From Roseiarcus sp036488815 (GTDB taxonomy: Bacteria > Pseudomonadota > Alphaproteobacteria > Rhizobiales > Beijerinckiaceae), in NCBI GenBank assembly GCA_036488815.1, contig DASXGX010000118.1, positions 1 to 64,000 of the forward strand: a stretch of DNA of 64,000 nucleotides, given 5' to 3'. Position numbers and translations under genes: made by a program. The notes under the pieces were generated by a model, which saw only the letters and a list, made by a program, of their open reading frames with translations, was not told the DNA's origin and searched no databases. Shown here in pieces: positions 16,799-26,384 of the stretch (its first letter is position 1; every line of letters begins with the position of its first letter).

Positions 16799-16891
16799 GG
16801 GGTTCTCCTCAGCGCGGCGGGCGCAGCCAGCGCATGGTTGAACCCTCGCAAATAGCCGGATTCGCCGATTCGGCCAAATTATCGCCGGCCC

Positions 16892-17068
16892 TCAACCCGC
16901 CGCGACCGCGGCGCCGGCCGGCCCAGCCGTCGCCTCGAGCCGCTCCAGACGCCGGCGCAGCGGCCCGAGGTCGCTTTCGGGCAGCGCCTCGCCGCAGCTC
17001 TGGACCACGCGCCGCGCCCGCTCGATGAGCCCGTCGGCCCAGCCGAGCGGCAGACCGGCGGCGACCAT
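16892..17068 (-). CDS. Possible small hypothetical protein
   Basis: This 58-codon ORF starts MVAAGLPLGWADG and contains a charged helix-like RRRLERLEATAG. It lies between hicB and murC in the 337-bp stretch 16799-17135, which shows no other feature. A longer reading begins at 17194 but would overlap the hicB 3' end, so the inner ATG, with GAGG close upstream, is listed. No family is recognised. It may be a gene remnant or a chance GC-rich ORF. Confidence 0.25.
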   Translation of the reverse strand: MVAAGLPLGWADGLIERARRVVQSCGEALPESDLGPLRRRLERLEATAGPAGAAVAAG

Positions 17069-17135
17069 GTCCTCATAGGCGCGCAGCAGGCGCCGCGAAC
17101 TCGATGCCGACTTTGTCCCCGCGCCCCAGCGATCT

Positions 17136-17528
17136 TTAGGCCGCCAGCGCCTTCTTTGCCGCAATGGCGAGAAAGCCAGATCGGCTGAGGCCATTGGCTT
17201 CGGCGTGGCGGTCGATCGCCTGGAGGACGTCTTCAGGGAGCGTGATGTTGATGCGCACCGCTTTTGCCGAGCGCGCGGGCGCGGCCACGAGGATCGCGAC
17301 GCCGTCGCGGTTGGCCGGGTCCCTCATTACGGCCTCTAGCGTCGCGGGCTCGGGGATCGGCTCGCCGTCTTGATCGAGACCCTCAAGGTGAAACGCAAGA
17401 GCCTCCGCAGCCATGTCCCGCGCCTCATCCAGGCTAGCGCCGGCTGTCACGCAGCCCGGCAAGTCCGGGAACGAAACGCCGAATTCGCTCCCGGGCTCTT
17501 TGTGAATGAGGGCAATGTATTGACGCAT
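17136..17528 (-). CDS. hicB: HicB-type antitoxin with RHH DNA-binding end
   Basis: This 130-residue antitoxin has an N-terminal HicB partial RNase H fold, seen as SFPDLPGCVTAGASLDEA at about 18-35. The C-terminal ribbon-helix-helix segment, RINITLPEDVLQAIDRHAE near 90-108, should neutralise HicA and repress the operon. It follows hicA by 5 bp when started at the ATG 17528; a TTG at 17537 would overlap hicA and is also possible. The order toxin-then-antitoxin is the usual one for hicAB. Confidence 0.9.
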   Translation of the reverse strand: MRQYIALIHKEPGSEFGVSFPDLPGCVTAGASLDEARDMAAEALAFHLEGLDQDGEPIPEPATLEAVMRDPANRDGVAILVAAPARSAKAVRINITLPEDVLQAIDRHAEANGLSRSGFLAIAAKKALAA

Positions 17529-17533
17529 GGCGC

Positions 17534-17722
17534 TCAACCCAACTTGAGTCCTGTTTGTTTCTCGATGCTGCGAAGCGTTCCCGTGGGAAAATCCTTGTTC
17601 GGATGGGGAACGGTCACACGACCGGGCTTGTCAGGATGCTTGAACTGAACGTGACTGCCCTTCTGAGCGACTTTCCGCCAGCCGTTGGCTTCGAGGATGC
17701 GGATGAGTTCGCGGCTGTTCAT
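17534..17722 (-). CDS. hicA: HicA-type mRNA interferase toxin
   Basis: This 62-residue double-stranded-RNA-binding-fold toxin reads MNSRELIRILEANGW, then KVAQKGSHVQFKHPD with the catalytic His of GSH near residue 24, and ends LRSIEKQTGLKL. It should cleave mRNA when HicB is lost. The start at 17722 is the family-typical one; the six residues further upstream are not conserved. The stretch upstream (17723-17773) is AT-richer than its surroundings, as expected for the promoter and HicB operator of a transferred module. Confidence 0.9.
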   Translation of the reverse strand: MNSRELIRILEANGWRKVAQKGSHVQFKHPDKPGRVTVPHPNKDFPTGTLRSIEKQTGLKLG

Positions 17723-17773
17723 GGGTATAAATACACACAACCAGGGGACAGGTCAAGGAATCCGCGCATCCGT

Positions 17774-19402
17774 CTACGTCACCACGCTCGGCTCCTTGCG
17801 CCCCGTGCGCCGCTCGATCTCCGCCAGCGAGCGGGACAGCGCGATGAGGTCGGCGAGCGTCGTCTGGGCGTCCTCGGCGAGGTCGCCGCCCGGCGGCGCG
17901 TAGCGCTCGATATAGACGCGCAGGGTCGCCCCGACCGTGCCGGTGCCGGAAAGGCGGTAGACGATGCGCGAGCCGCCTTCGAACATCACGCGCACGCCCT
18001 GGCCTTTGGTGTCCGAGCCGTCGACCGGGTCGTGATAGGCGAAATCGTCGGCGGCCTCGACCTTGAGCGCGCCGAAGCTCTTGCCGGGCAGCGTCGGCAA
18101 AGCCGCGCGCAGCGCGTCCATCAGACCGTTGGCGGCGGCGAGATCGACTTCGTCGAAGTCGTGCCGCGTGTAGTAGTTGCGGCCGTAGGTCGCCCAATGT
18201 TCGCGCGCGAGATCGGCGACCGAGACGCCGCGCTTGACGAGAATGTTGAGCCACAGCAGCACCGCCCACAGGCCGTCCTTCTCCCGCACGTGGTTTGAGC
18301 CGGTGCCGGCGCTCTCCTCGCCGCAGATCGTCGCAAGGCCTGCGTCGAGCAGGTTGCCGAAGAACTTCCAGCCGGTCGGCGTCTCATAGGCGGCGACGCC
18401 GAGCTTGGCGGCGACGCGGTCGGCGGCGGCGCTGGTCGGCATGGAGCGGGCGACGCCGGCGATGCCCTTCTCGTAGCCGGGCGCGAGATGCGCGTTGGCG
18501 GCGAGCATGGCGAGCGAATCGGAGGGCGTGACGAAGAGGCCCCTGCCGATGATGAGGTTGCGATCGCCGTCGCCGTCCGAAGCGGCGCCGAAGTCGGGGG
18601 CCGCTGGCGACATCATCAGATCGTAGAGATCCTTGGCGTAGGTGAGGTTCGGGTCGGGATGGTGGCCGCCAAAATCGGGCAGCGGCGTGCCGTTGACGAC
18701 CGTCCCCGCGCCCGCCTCGAGTTCGTCCTCGAGGATGGCGTGGGCGTAGGGGCCGGTGATCGCGTGCATCGCGTCGAAGCGCATCCGGAAGCCGCCTGCG
18801 AACAGGCCGCGGATCGCTTCGAAATCGAACAGGCTGCGCATCAGCGAGGCGTAGTTGGCGACCGGATCGACGATCTCGACGCTGGCGCTCTCGAGCCGCG
18901 TCTCGCCGATCGTGTCGAGATCGATGTCGGCGGCGTCGATCGTCCGGTAGGCGGTGATCGACTTGGTGCGCACGAAGATGGCGTCGGTGATCTTCTCCGG
19001 CGCAGGGCCGCCGTTGCCAACGTTGTATTTGATGCCGAAATCGCCCTCGGGGCCGCCGGGATTGTGGCTCGCCGAAAGGATGATGCCGCCATAGGCGCCG
19101 ATCGCGCGGATCAGCGCGGAGACCGCCGGCGTCGACATCAGGCCGCCCTGCCCGACCACCACGCGCCCGAATCCGTTGGCGGCGGCGATGCGGATCGCCT
19201 TCTGGATCGCTTCGCGATTGTAGAAGCGCCCGTCGCCGCCGATCACCAGCGTCTTGCCGGAGAAGCCGTCGAGCGAGTCGAAGATCGACTGCACGAAGTT
19301 CTCGACGTAGTTCGTCTGCTGGAAGACTGTGACCTTCTTGCGCAAGCCGGACGTGCCGGGCTTCTGGTCGGCGTAGGGCCTCGTGGCGATGGTGCGGATC
19401 AT
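17774..19402 (-). CDS. pgm: Phosphoglucomutase (alpha-D-glucose phosphate-specific)
   Basis: This 542-residue cytosolic enzyme interconverts glucose 1-phosphate and glucose 6-phosphate. It belongs to the eukaryote-like Pgm type with the N-terminal motif PGTSGLRKKV and the phosphoserine loop ILSASHNPGGPEGDFGIK near 106-123. The metal site DGDGDR lies near 285 and the phosphate-binding RLSGTGT near 500. AGGGAGG precedes the ATG at 19402; the in-frame extension to 19513 is rejected. It feeds UDP-glucose, used for polysaccharides and for OtsA-dependent trehalose made at 57-62 kb. Confidence 0.94.
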   Translation of the reverse strand: MIRTIATRPYADQKPGTSGLRKKVTVFQQTNYVENFVQSIFDSLDGFSGKTLVIGGDGRFYNREAIQKAIRIAAANGFGRVVVGQGGLMSTPAVSALIRAIGAYGGIILSASHNPGGPEGDFGIKYNVGNGGPAPEKITDAIFVRTKSITAYRTIDAADIDLDTIGETRLESASVEIVDPVANYASLMRSLFDFEAIRGLFAGGFRMRFDAMHAITGPYAHAILEDELEAGAGTVVNGTPLPDFGGHHPDPNLTYAKDLYDLMMSPAAPDFGAASDGDGDRNLIIGRGLFVTPSDSLAMLAANAHLAPGYEKGIAGVARSMPTSAAADRVAAKLGVAAYETPTGWKFFGNLLDAGLATICGEESAGTGSNHVREKDGLWAVLLWLNILVKRGVSVADLAREHWATYGRNYYTRHDFDEVDLAAANGLMDALRAALPTLPGKSFGALKVEAADDFAYHDPVDGSDTKGQGVRVMFEGGSRIVYRLSGTGTVGATLRVYIERYAPPGGDLAEDAQTTLADLIALSRSLAEIERRTGRKEPSVVT

Positions 19403-19514
19403 TGGGGCGGCCTCCCTAGGCGTTGCCCCAACTGTAGCGGGGAGGGGGCGGCGGGGGCAATCGGGGCGCACGCCCGTGGGGCGCTTCGTCTCGACCGTCA
19501 AGTTCGTCGGCAAG

Positions 19515-19554
19515 CTTCGTCAAGTCGCGTCGAGGTTTGTCAAATTTCGTCAAG
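19515..19554. repeat. Four 10-bp phased GTCAAG-type repeats upstream of pgm
   Basis: Units centred on GTCAAG (19519), GTCGAG (19529), GTCAAA (19539) and GTCAAG (19549) are spaced exactly 10 bp. Further GTCAAG boxes lie at 19497 and near 19609, and inverted CTTGAC at 19561. One-turn spacing puts all units on one DNA face. The 347-bp stretch 19403-19749 between pgm and the AraC gene holds no convincing ORF, so these boxes may be a regulator-binding array for pgm. Confidence 0.5.
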
Positions 19555-19749
19555 CTCTGGCTTGACGGTCTGCGATTATTCCCCTCGATTCCAATGGCTT
19601 ACAAGAACGTCAAGGGCACGGCGCGGCTTTGACAAGCTTCAACGGCCTTACTCGGGTCTGGCGCCGCTCGCCAGACCACGGGTTTGTAGATTACCACGAA
19701 TTCTGAATTTCGGAAAGCGACGACTGACGGGCGCCGGTCTACCGGTCTG

Positions 19750-20664
19750 TCAGCGACTCGCAGCGGTCACCTTTGCCTGCCGCCTTGCCATCGACGGGCT
19801 CTTACCAAAGTATCTTAGGGCAGCCCGACAGAAGTGGCCTTGATTGGCGTAGCCGCACAGCGTTGAGATCTCGGCAAGTGTTCTGTCTGAATGCTCGAGG
19901 AGGTCCTTAGCCTTGAGGGCCCGCTCCAGCATCAGCCATTGGTGCGGCGTGCGTCCAGTGGACTGCCGGAAAGCCCGGATGAAATGTCGGGCCGACACAC
20001 CGCAAGCCTGGCCGAGTTCGTCGATCGTCGGAGGGTTGCTGAGCCTGGTGAACAGAATGTCCTTGGCGAGGCGCTCCTGCCATGACGCGAGCCCGCCGCG
20101 GCTGCGCTCGACAGGCGATGCATCCGAGTAATTGTGGATCAAATGAGACATCAGCAGAACAGAGACTTCATCGACAAAAAGTTGCGTGATCCGCGCGGGC
20201 GTCTCGAAAGCGCAATCAATCATGTTGAGCAGGTTTGCGATAATACGATCGTCAAAGCCCGGGGTCGGCGGGCGAAGCTTCACGTCGGACCGGCGGCTCA
20301 TGCTTTCGGCGATTGAGATCATTCGGCGCCGCGGGAGGTACACCCGCGTCATGTCATAGCGCCCTTCCACCTCCACCATCGGCAAATCCGAGAGGTCGAA
20401 AAGGGTTGCGCCGTGGAACGGAATGTCGTGCCGCTGACGCCCGCCGAACCGCCCGTAAAGCGAGATGCTGGTCGACGACCTGCGATTGAGATGCAGGGTA
20501 TAGGCGTCCTCGGGCGTCACGTCGCCGAGCCGGGTCCAGTGTTCGGCGCGCAGGCTGGTGAAGGTCGCCTGCGGCGCGACATCCGGCAGTCCGGCCGCGA
20601 AACAAGCCTGCACGGCGGAATGAAACCGCTTGTGCAGCCATTCGCCTTCGCCGCTGGACTGCAT
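19750..20664 (-). CDS. AraC family transcriptional regulator
   Basis: This 304-residue regulator has an N-terminal AraC-binding-like domain and a C-terminal pair of helix-turn-helix motifs. The motifs are seen as IDELGQACGVSARHFIRAFR near 214-233 and LAEISTLCGYANQGHFCRA near 260-278. The ATG at 20664 is chosen because upstream residues are unlike the family. It is divergent from the alpha/beta hydrolase gene across 285 bp, the normal layout for a local activator. The inducer is unknown. Confidence 0.88.
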   Translation of the reverse strand: MQSSGEGEWLHKRFHSAVQACFAAGLPDVAPQATFTSLRAEHWTRLGDVTPEDAYTLHLNRRSSTSISLYGRFGGRQRHDIPFHGATLFDLSDLPMVEVEGRYDMTRVYLPRRRMISIAESMSRRSDVKLRPPTPGFDDRIIANLLNMIDCAFETPARITQLFVDEVSVLLMSHLIHNYSDASPVERSRGGLASWQERLAKDILFTRLSNPPTIDELGQACGVSARHFIRAFRQSTGRTPHQWLMLERALKAKDLLEHSDRTLAEISTLCGYANQGHFCRAALRYFGKSPSMARRQAKVTAASR

Positions 20665-20949
20665 GACGGACCCGATTGGAGTCGCCGTGACTGCTCCCAG
20701 GAGCGAGCTTACAACGCACTCCGGCCGGCCGCAAGATTGTCCAGAAGCGCCATTTTTGCACGAAAGCGACAAGAAAACCGGTTGTCTTTCAATGGGTTGT
20801 TGATGCGGAGGGCGAAGCCGAATATCAGGCTCATTAGCGAGCGGATGCCCAAACGCGTAGCTTCTGCCCGCAATGTCCTTTCCAGCCCCAGGCCAGCCGT
20901 TGGCTTTCTACGGCCGGTAGTCGCCGCAGTTTCAAGGGAGGAGAACGTC

Positions 20950-21639
20950 ATGACGCAGCAAATTAAGAACGTGGTCCTGGTGCATGGCGCGTTTGCCGAC
21001 GGCTCCGGCTGGGCGCCCGTCGCTAGCATCCTCAAGAACAATGGATACAAGGTGTCGGCGCCGCAGCCGCCGGAGACGTCTTACGCCGACGACCAAAAGT
21101 GCACGAAGGCCGCAATCGACGCTATGGGCGGGCCGGTGGTTTTGGTCGGCCATAGCTACGGCGGGTCTATCATCACCGAGGCTGGCAACCATCCGAACGT
21201 GGCGGCGCTTGTCTATATTGCTGCATTTGCTCTCGACGAAGGTGAGAGTTGTGCGTCGATCGAGCAGGCCCTGCCGCAAGCGTCCAAGGCCTTCAAGCCG
21301 GACAGCAACGGCAACTGGTGGATAGACGAGCAGCACTTCGCGGCGGACTTCGCAGCGGATATTCCGCGGGAGCAGGCAGAGTTCATGGCCATATCGCAGG
21401 TGCCGATCTCCACCGACTGCTTCACCCATCAGGTTAGGAACCCTGCGTGGAGACATAAGCCGACCTGGTACATGGTGGCCACAGAAGACCGATCGATCAA
21501 TCCGGACCAGGAACGGATGATGGCGAAGCGCGCCAAGGCCACGACGGTCGAGGTGAAGTCGAGCCACGTGGCATACATGTCTCACCCGAAAGAAACAGCC
21601 AAGCTCATCGAAGAGGCCGCCGCATCCCTCAGTCGGTGA
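20950..21639 (+). CDS. Alpha/beta fold hydrolase
   Basis: This 229-residue single-domain esterase-like protein begins NVVLVHGAFADGSGW (oxyanion HG motif) and carries the nucleophile elbow GHSYGGSI at about 79-86. The C-terminal catalytic His is probably in KSSHVAYMSHP near 207, and the Asp in TEDRSI. It resembles the small esterase / hydroxynitrile-lyase-like group, often substrate-promiscuous. A strong AGGGAGGAG site precedes the ATG. It shares the neighbourhood with a divergent AraC regulator and a downstream tautomerase, suggesting degradation of a small aromatic or ester compound. Confidence 0.87.
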   Translation: MTQQIKNVVLVHGAFADGSGWAPVASILKNNGYKVSAPQPPETSYADDQKCTKAAIDAMGGPVVLVGHSYGGSIITEAGNHPNVAALVYIAAFALDEGESCASIEQALPQASKAFKPDSNGNWWIDEQHFAADFAADIPREQAEFMAISQVPISTDCFTHQVRNPAWRHKPTWYMVATEDRSINPDQERMMAKRAKATTVEVKSSHVAYMSHPKETAKLIEEAAASLSR

Positions 21640-21780
21640 GTCGACGCTGATATCTGGAGGCTGCTCTTAGGACGCGCGATGAGGCGATGCACGCACGCCT
21701 TCAACGGACCGGCCTTTGGTCGCATCGATGTTTACCGCCTCCTCGCGAACCTCTGACACCTTGCCCCGGAGCCCTCCGCC

Positions 21781-22209
21781 ATGCCGATGATCGACATCTA
21801 TGCAACTGTCGGCACATTCGCCGACGCCCACAAGCTGGCGGCCGCCGCCGCCGCCGTAGTGAAGGCGGTGGAGAAGGTTCCCGACATCCCGATGTTCCGC
21901 GAGAATACCGCGGCCTTGGTCCATGAAATGGCCGCCGGGGCGATCGCGAACGTCGACGGCGATGGCGGCTACGTGCGCGTTCAGGTGCTCACCAACGCCG
22001 GCGCGCTCGACCGCGAAAAGCAGATCGCCGTCGTGTCGCAGCTCACCGACCTTGTCGCTGCGGCCGCGAACGATCCAGGCCTGAAGAAGCGGACCTGGGT
22101 GCTCCTGACGGAAGCGACTCCAGGCGGCTGGGGACTCTGGGGACACGCCCATACGAACGACGAACTCGTCGGCGCCGCGAGGGCGGAGATTGCGAAGCTC
22201 CGGGGCTGA
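21781..22209 (+). CDS. Tautomerase family protein
   Basis: This 142-residue protein begins MPMIDIYATVGTFA. The Pro at position 2 becomes the N-terminal catalytic base after Met removal, as in 4-oxalocrotonate tautomerase relatives. Conserved-looking segments include NTAALVHEM and VRVQVLTNAGALD. The double-length monomer (about 140 residues) suggests a fused two-unit tautomerase. It lies 141 bp after the hydrolase on the same strand and may be co-expressed; the keto-enol substrate is unknown. Confidence 0.75.
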   Translation: MPMIDIYATVGTFADAHKLAAAAAAVVKAVEKVPDIPMFRENTAALVHEMAAGAIANVDGDGGYVRVQVLTNAGALDREKQIAVVSQLTDLVAAAANDPGLKKRTWVLLTEATPGGWGLWGHAHTNDELVGAARAEIAKLRG

Positions 22210-22303
22210 CGCCCAAGGGCGTGGGCGCAGTCATGCGGAGCACTCCGGGAACGTCGAGTCGCTCTGTCCGCCTTCTCCGCGAACGGCGACGCCGCCGCTT
22301 CCC

Positions 22304-24130
22304 TCAATCGTCGTAGCTGTCGATCACCGTGTCCGCGATCGAGCGCTTCGTGATCACCCCGACGATATCGCCGGCGCGCGGCCGCTCGCCGCCGGTGAAG
22401 ACGATCGCGGCGCCGGCGCGATGGCGCTTGAGGCGGGCGAAGACGAGGCTGAGCAGGTCGCTGTCGCGGCATACGACGATTTGGCTCTCGATGAAATCGT
22501 CGACCAGCCTCTCCGGATGGTTCCGCGACTCCAACCAGAGGCCCGAGCGAGGGTGAACGAGCCCCGCGATCCGCCCCTCGCGTTCGACGACGATGGCGGG
22601 CAGGTCGGTCGCGTCCTCCATATCGAGCGCTTCTTTCAGCGACGTGCCGCCCTTGGCGAGGATGAAGCGGCGCTCCATGATGTCCTGCGCCTGCTTGACG
22701 AGGTAGAGGTTGATGTGCCGCTCCTTGGGGATGCGGTGGCCGCGATGGCGCAGCTTGACCGTGTAGATCGTCTCGCTGATCAGCGCGCGCCGCACGCCCG
22801 CCGCCACCGCGACGCCGACGATGACAGGAACGATGATCGCGTAATCGCGGGTCATTTCAAAAATCATGATGATCGCGGTCATCACGCCGCCGGTGCCGGC
22901 GCCGACCATCGCCGCCATGCCGACGATCGCCGCGGAGGGGATCGTCAGTCCACTGTGCGGCAGCACGAGGCCCACGAGCGCGGCAAAGCCGCCGCCGAGC
23001 GTTGCACCGAGATAGAGCGATGGCGAGAAGATGCCGCCCGACGCTCCCGCCCCAAGGCTGATCGTGGTGGCGAGCAGCTTCATCACGAACAGCAGGGCCA
23101 TCAGGCCGACGGCGCCCATGTCGTTGTTGAGGACGGACTGGATGACGCCGTAGCCGACGCCGTCGACGTAAGGGTGGCCGAAGGCATGGCTGAGGCCGAC
23201 CATCATCGCGCCGACGATCGCCATGCCGATGATGTTCTGCACGTAGGCGCCGCCCGGAATTTTGGGGAAGCCGTCCTCCATGACGACGAGCAGGCGGATG
23301 AACCCCCAAGAGGCGACGCCGCACAGCACGCCGAGCAGGACGAAGGCGGCCGCATCGGTGAACGTGAACGATTTGGCCAGGGAGAACTGGATGTTGGGCA
23401 CGACGAAGGCCGGATCCGGCCCGAGCAGCCGGCGGCCGATGGTCGTCGCGGCGCCGGTCGCGATGACGACGGGCAGGAATGTCCGGTTGGAGACTTCGGG
23501 CAGCAGAATCTCGAGGGCGAACAGCACGCCGCCGAGCGGGGTGTTGAAGGTCGCGGCGATGCCGGCCCCGGCGCCTGCTGAGAGCAGCGTGATCTTCTGC
23601 CAGGTCGACAGCCGGATGGCTTGCGAGAACGCCGAGCCGAGCGCGGCGCCGATCTGGATGATCGGGCCCTCGCGGCCTACCGCCGCGCCGCTGCCGATCG
23701 ACAACGCCGAAGCGAGTGATTTGATGACGGCGACCTGCCAGCGAATGTTGCCGCCCTTGTAGAAGACCGCGTCCATCACCTCGGGAACGCCGTGCCCCTT
23801 GGCCTCCGGCGCGAAACGCTGCACCAGGAACACCACGATGACGCCGCCGATGACGGGCGACAGCAAGACGAGAGCGCCGAAGGGGCTCGGCCCCTCGCTG
23901 ATGTTGGCGTTGTACCAGATCGACAGCGAGCCATTGTAGAAGGCGTTATGGATGAAGCCGATGAGCATGCGCAGCGCCACCGCCCCGATGCCGGTCATGA
24001 CGCCGACGACCAGCGCGAGCGCGCACAAGATCAGAAGGCCGACTCGCCTCTCCTCCGCCCGAGCCGGCGGTCCGCTGACAAGGACCGGCGGAGCTTTGGT
24101 ATGGGGGGAAGAGAGGGTCGAAGAGGGCAT
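22304..24130 (-). CDS. ClC-type chloride channel/antiporter with CBS pair
   Basis: This 608-residue inner-membrane ClC protein contains GSGAAVGREGP near 142-152 with the gating Glu. It also has GAGAGIAATFNTPLGG and the anion-path loop GASGGIFSPSLYLG near 364-377. A C-terminal cytosolic pair of CBS domains (about 465-600) probably senses nucleotides. The family includes chloride/proton antiporters and fluoride exporters; the long ClC core with CBS argues for chloride. It is the only gene in its unit, with a perfect palindrome about 200 bp upstream. Confidence 0.92.
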   Translation of the reverse strand: MPSSTLSSPHTKAPPVLVSGPPARAEERRVGLLILCALALVVGVMTGIGAVALRMLIGFIHNAFYNGSLSIWYNANISEGPSPFGALVLLSPVIGGVIVVFLVQRFAPEAKGHGVPEVMDAVFYKGGNIRWQVAVIKSLASALSIGSGAAVGREGPIIQIGAALGSAFSQAIRLSTWQKITLLSAGAGAGIAATFNTPLGGVLFALEILLPEVSNRTFLPVVIATGAATTIGRRLLGPDPAFVVPNIQFSLAKSFTFTDAAAFVLLGVLCGVASWGFIRLLVVMEDGFPKIPGGAYVQNIIGMAIVGAMMVGLSHAFGHPYVDGVGYGVIQSVLNNDMGAVGLMALLFVMKLLATTISLGAGASGGIFSPSLYLGATLGGGFAALVGLVLPHSGLTIPSAAIVGMAAMVGAGTGGVMTAIIMIFEMTRDYAIIVPVIVGVAVAAGVRRALISETIYTVKLRHRGHRIPKERHINLYLVKQAQDIMERRFILAKGGTSLKEALDMEDATDLPAIVVEREGRIAGLVHPRSGLWLESRNHPERLVDDFIESQIVVCRDSDLLSLVFARLKRHRAGAAIVFTGGERPRAGDIVGVITKRSIADTVIDSYDD

Positions 24131-24327
24131 TGAGCGTACCTGGTCTACGGCTTGGATTCTGTGACAGGCGGCTTAAACGCTGACGAGCGGTTGTCAAATC
24201 GATTTGCGGCGCGAGGGGGCCCCGCGGGCGCGCCGGTTCTGGCTTTGTGGGGGAATGCGACCGGCGAAGCCGCTGGGATGAAGGGGATCGCGCGCAAGAG
24301 GAATCCCCTCGCGCAGTGCATCACTTT

Positions 24328-24342
24328 ACGTCAATTTGACGT
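24328..24342. promoter_or_regulatory. Palindrome ACGTCAATTTGACGT upstream of the ClC gene
   Basis: This is a perfect 15-bp palindrome with 7-bp arms around a central T, located between the end of the transglycosylase gene and the start of the ClC gene in an AT-richer patch of 287 bp. It looks like a dimeric-regulator operator. The regulator is not identified, and the 198-bp distance to the ClC start codon is long. Confidence 0.4.
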
Positions 24343-24417
24343 GAACCGACGCCGCGCATGCCGAACGGCATCTTGGCGCCGCAATCCCGTTGGCCGGCCG
24401 CACATCCGATTTCGCCC

Positions 24418-25584
24418 CTACCGCCGCAGCGCCGCCAGCACCTTCACGGACGCTCGCCCATTCTGCGGGAGGCCGTTCTTGCCCTCGAAGTCGGCGATCG
24501 CCGTCTTGGTCTTATTGCCGATCGCGCCGTCCGGCTCGCCGACGTCGTAGCCGCGCTTGATCAGCAATTTCTGCATTTCGCGCCGCTCGGCGCGCGACAG
24601 ACCGGGATCGTCGGTCGGCCAGGGGGTCTCGATGCCCGGTCCGCCGGCGAGGCGCTGCGCCAGGATGGCGATCGCCAGCGTGTAGGATTCGGCCGCGTTG
24701 TAGCTGTAGATCACATCGAAATTGTGGGTGACGAGGAAGGCGGGACCGCTTGGCCCCGCTGGCAGCAGCAATCCGGCCTGGCCCTCGCCGAGCGGGCGAC
24801 CGTCGAGGCGCTTGATCCCGCGCGCGGCCCACGACGACATCGGTTGCTTGGCCCTGCGCCCCGAGGGGCCGGAATAGCCGTCAGGGAGCTTCACCTCGAA
24901 GCCCCACGGCTCGCCGGTCGTCCAGCCGGAATGCTGGAGGTAATTGGCGGTCGAGCCGAGCGCAGCGGCGGAGGAATCGACGATGTCGCGTCCCGAGCCG
25001 TCGAGATCGACCGCAAGCCTGAGGAAGGTCGAGGGCATGAACTGCGTCTGCCCGAAGGCGCCCGCCCAGGAGCCGGTCAGCCGCTCCAGCGGAATGTCGC
25101 CGCGGTCGGCGATCTTCAGGGTCGCCATCAGCTCGCTCTTGAAATAGGCGGGCCGCTGGGAGCCCATGCAGGCGAGCGTCGACAGCGACTGCACCAGCGG
25201 GCGCCCACCCATGGCCTCGCCGAAATTGGATTCGACGCCCCAGATCGCCGCAAGAACGTGGCGATCGACCCCGAAGCGCGCTTCAGCCTTGGCGAGCGCC
25301 GCCCCGTTCTTCGCCATCGCCGCCTTGCCGTCGGCGACACGCTCGTCGTCGACGAGGGCGGCCATATAGTCCCAGATCGGCGTCTTGAATTCGGGCTGGC
25401 TGGTTTCAAACTCCAGCACCTTCGGATCGGGACGCAGGCCGCGGAAGGCCGCGTCGAGGGTCGCGGCGGAGACGCCTTCGCCAGCCGCCTGGGCGCGCAG
25501 CGAATCGACGCAGGAGGAGAAATCGGCGCGGGCCGGGCTTGCGACCGCAAGCGCGAGGGCGGCGAGGGCGAGGGAGCGGTTCAT
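24418..25584 (-). CDS. Lytic murein transglycosylase, MltB family with peptidoglycan-binding domain
   Basis: This 388-residue exported enzyme has a signal peptide at about 1-20 (ending ASPARA), then an MltB-like SLT_2 domain. The catalytic Glu lies in AIWGVESNFGEAMGG near 116. A C-terminal PG_binding_1 domain (about 328-388) follows with QKLLIKRGYDVGEPDG. It cleaves glycan strands to 1,6-anhydromuropeptides in the periplasm. The absence of a lipobox Cys suggests a soluble periplasmic form. It is encoded just downstream of the ABC transporter operon on the same strand, 49 bp from the ATPase stop. Confidence 0.92.
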   Translation of the reverse strand: MNRSLALAALALAVASPARADFSSCVDSLRAQAAGEGVSAATLDAAFRGLRPDPKVLEFETSQPEFKTPIWDYMAALVDDERVADGKAAMAKNGAALAKAEARFGVDRHVLAAIWGVESNFGEAMGGRPLVQSLSTLACMGSQRPAYFKSELMATLKIADRGDIPLERLTGSWAGAFGQTQFMPSTFLRLAVDLDGSGRDIVDSSAAALGSTANYLQHSGWTTGEPWGFEVKLPDGYSGPSGRRAKQPMSSWAARGIKRLDGRPLGEGQAGLLLPAGPSGPAFLVTHNFDVIYSYNAAESYTLAIAILAQRLAGGPGIETPWPTDDPGLSRAERREMQKLLIKRGYDVGEPDGAIGNKTKTAIADFEGKNGLPQNGRASVKVLAALRR

Positions 25585-25633
25585 TGCGCCATCATCGTCG
25601 ATTCGCCCGCCAGGGGAAAGCGGCGCGCCAGCC

Positions 25634-26377
<744 letters not shown>

Positions 26378-26384
26378 GACGCCC

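Noticed and set aside
19497..19634. GTCAAG repeats as a CRISPR array
   Set aside because: Units are 6-10 bp with no spacers of constant length and no cas genes nearby.
22190..23581. 463-codon open frame opposite the ClC gene
   Set aside because: Asp/His/Arg-rich shadow typical of high-GC DNA; the ClC reading has all family motifs.
24152..24550. 132-codon + strand ORF between the ClC and transglycosylase genes
   Set aside because: Half of it is antisense to the transglycosylase C-terminus, and the rest is Arg-rich with no motif.
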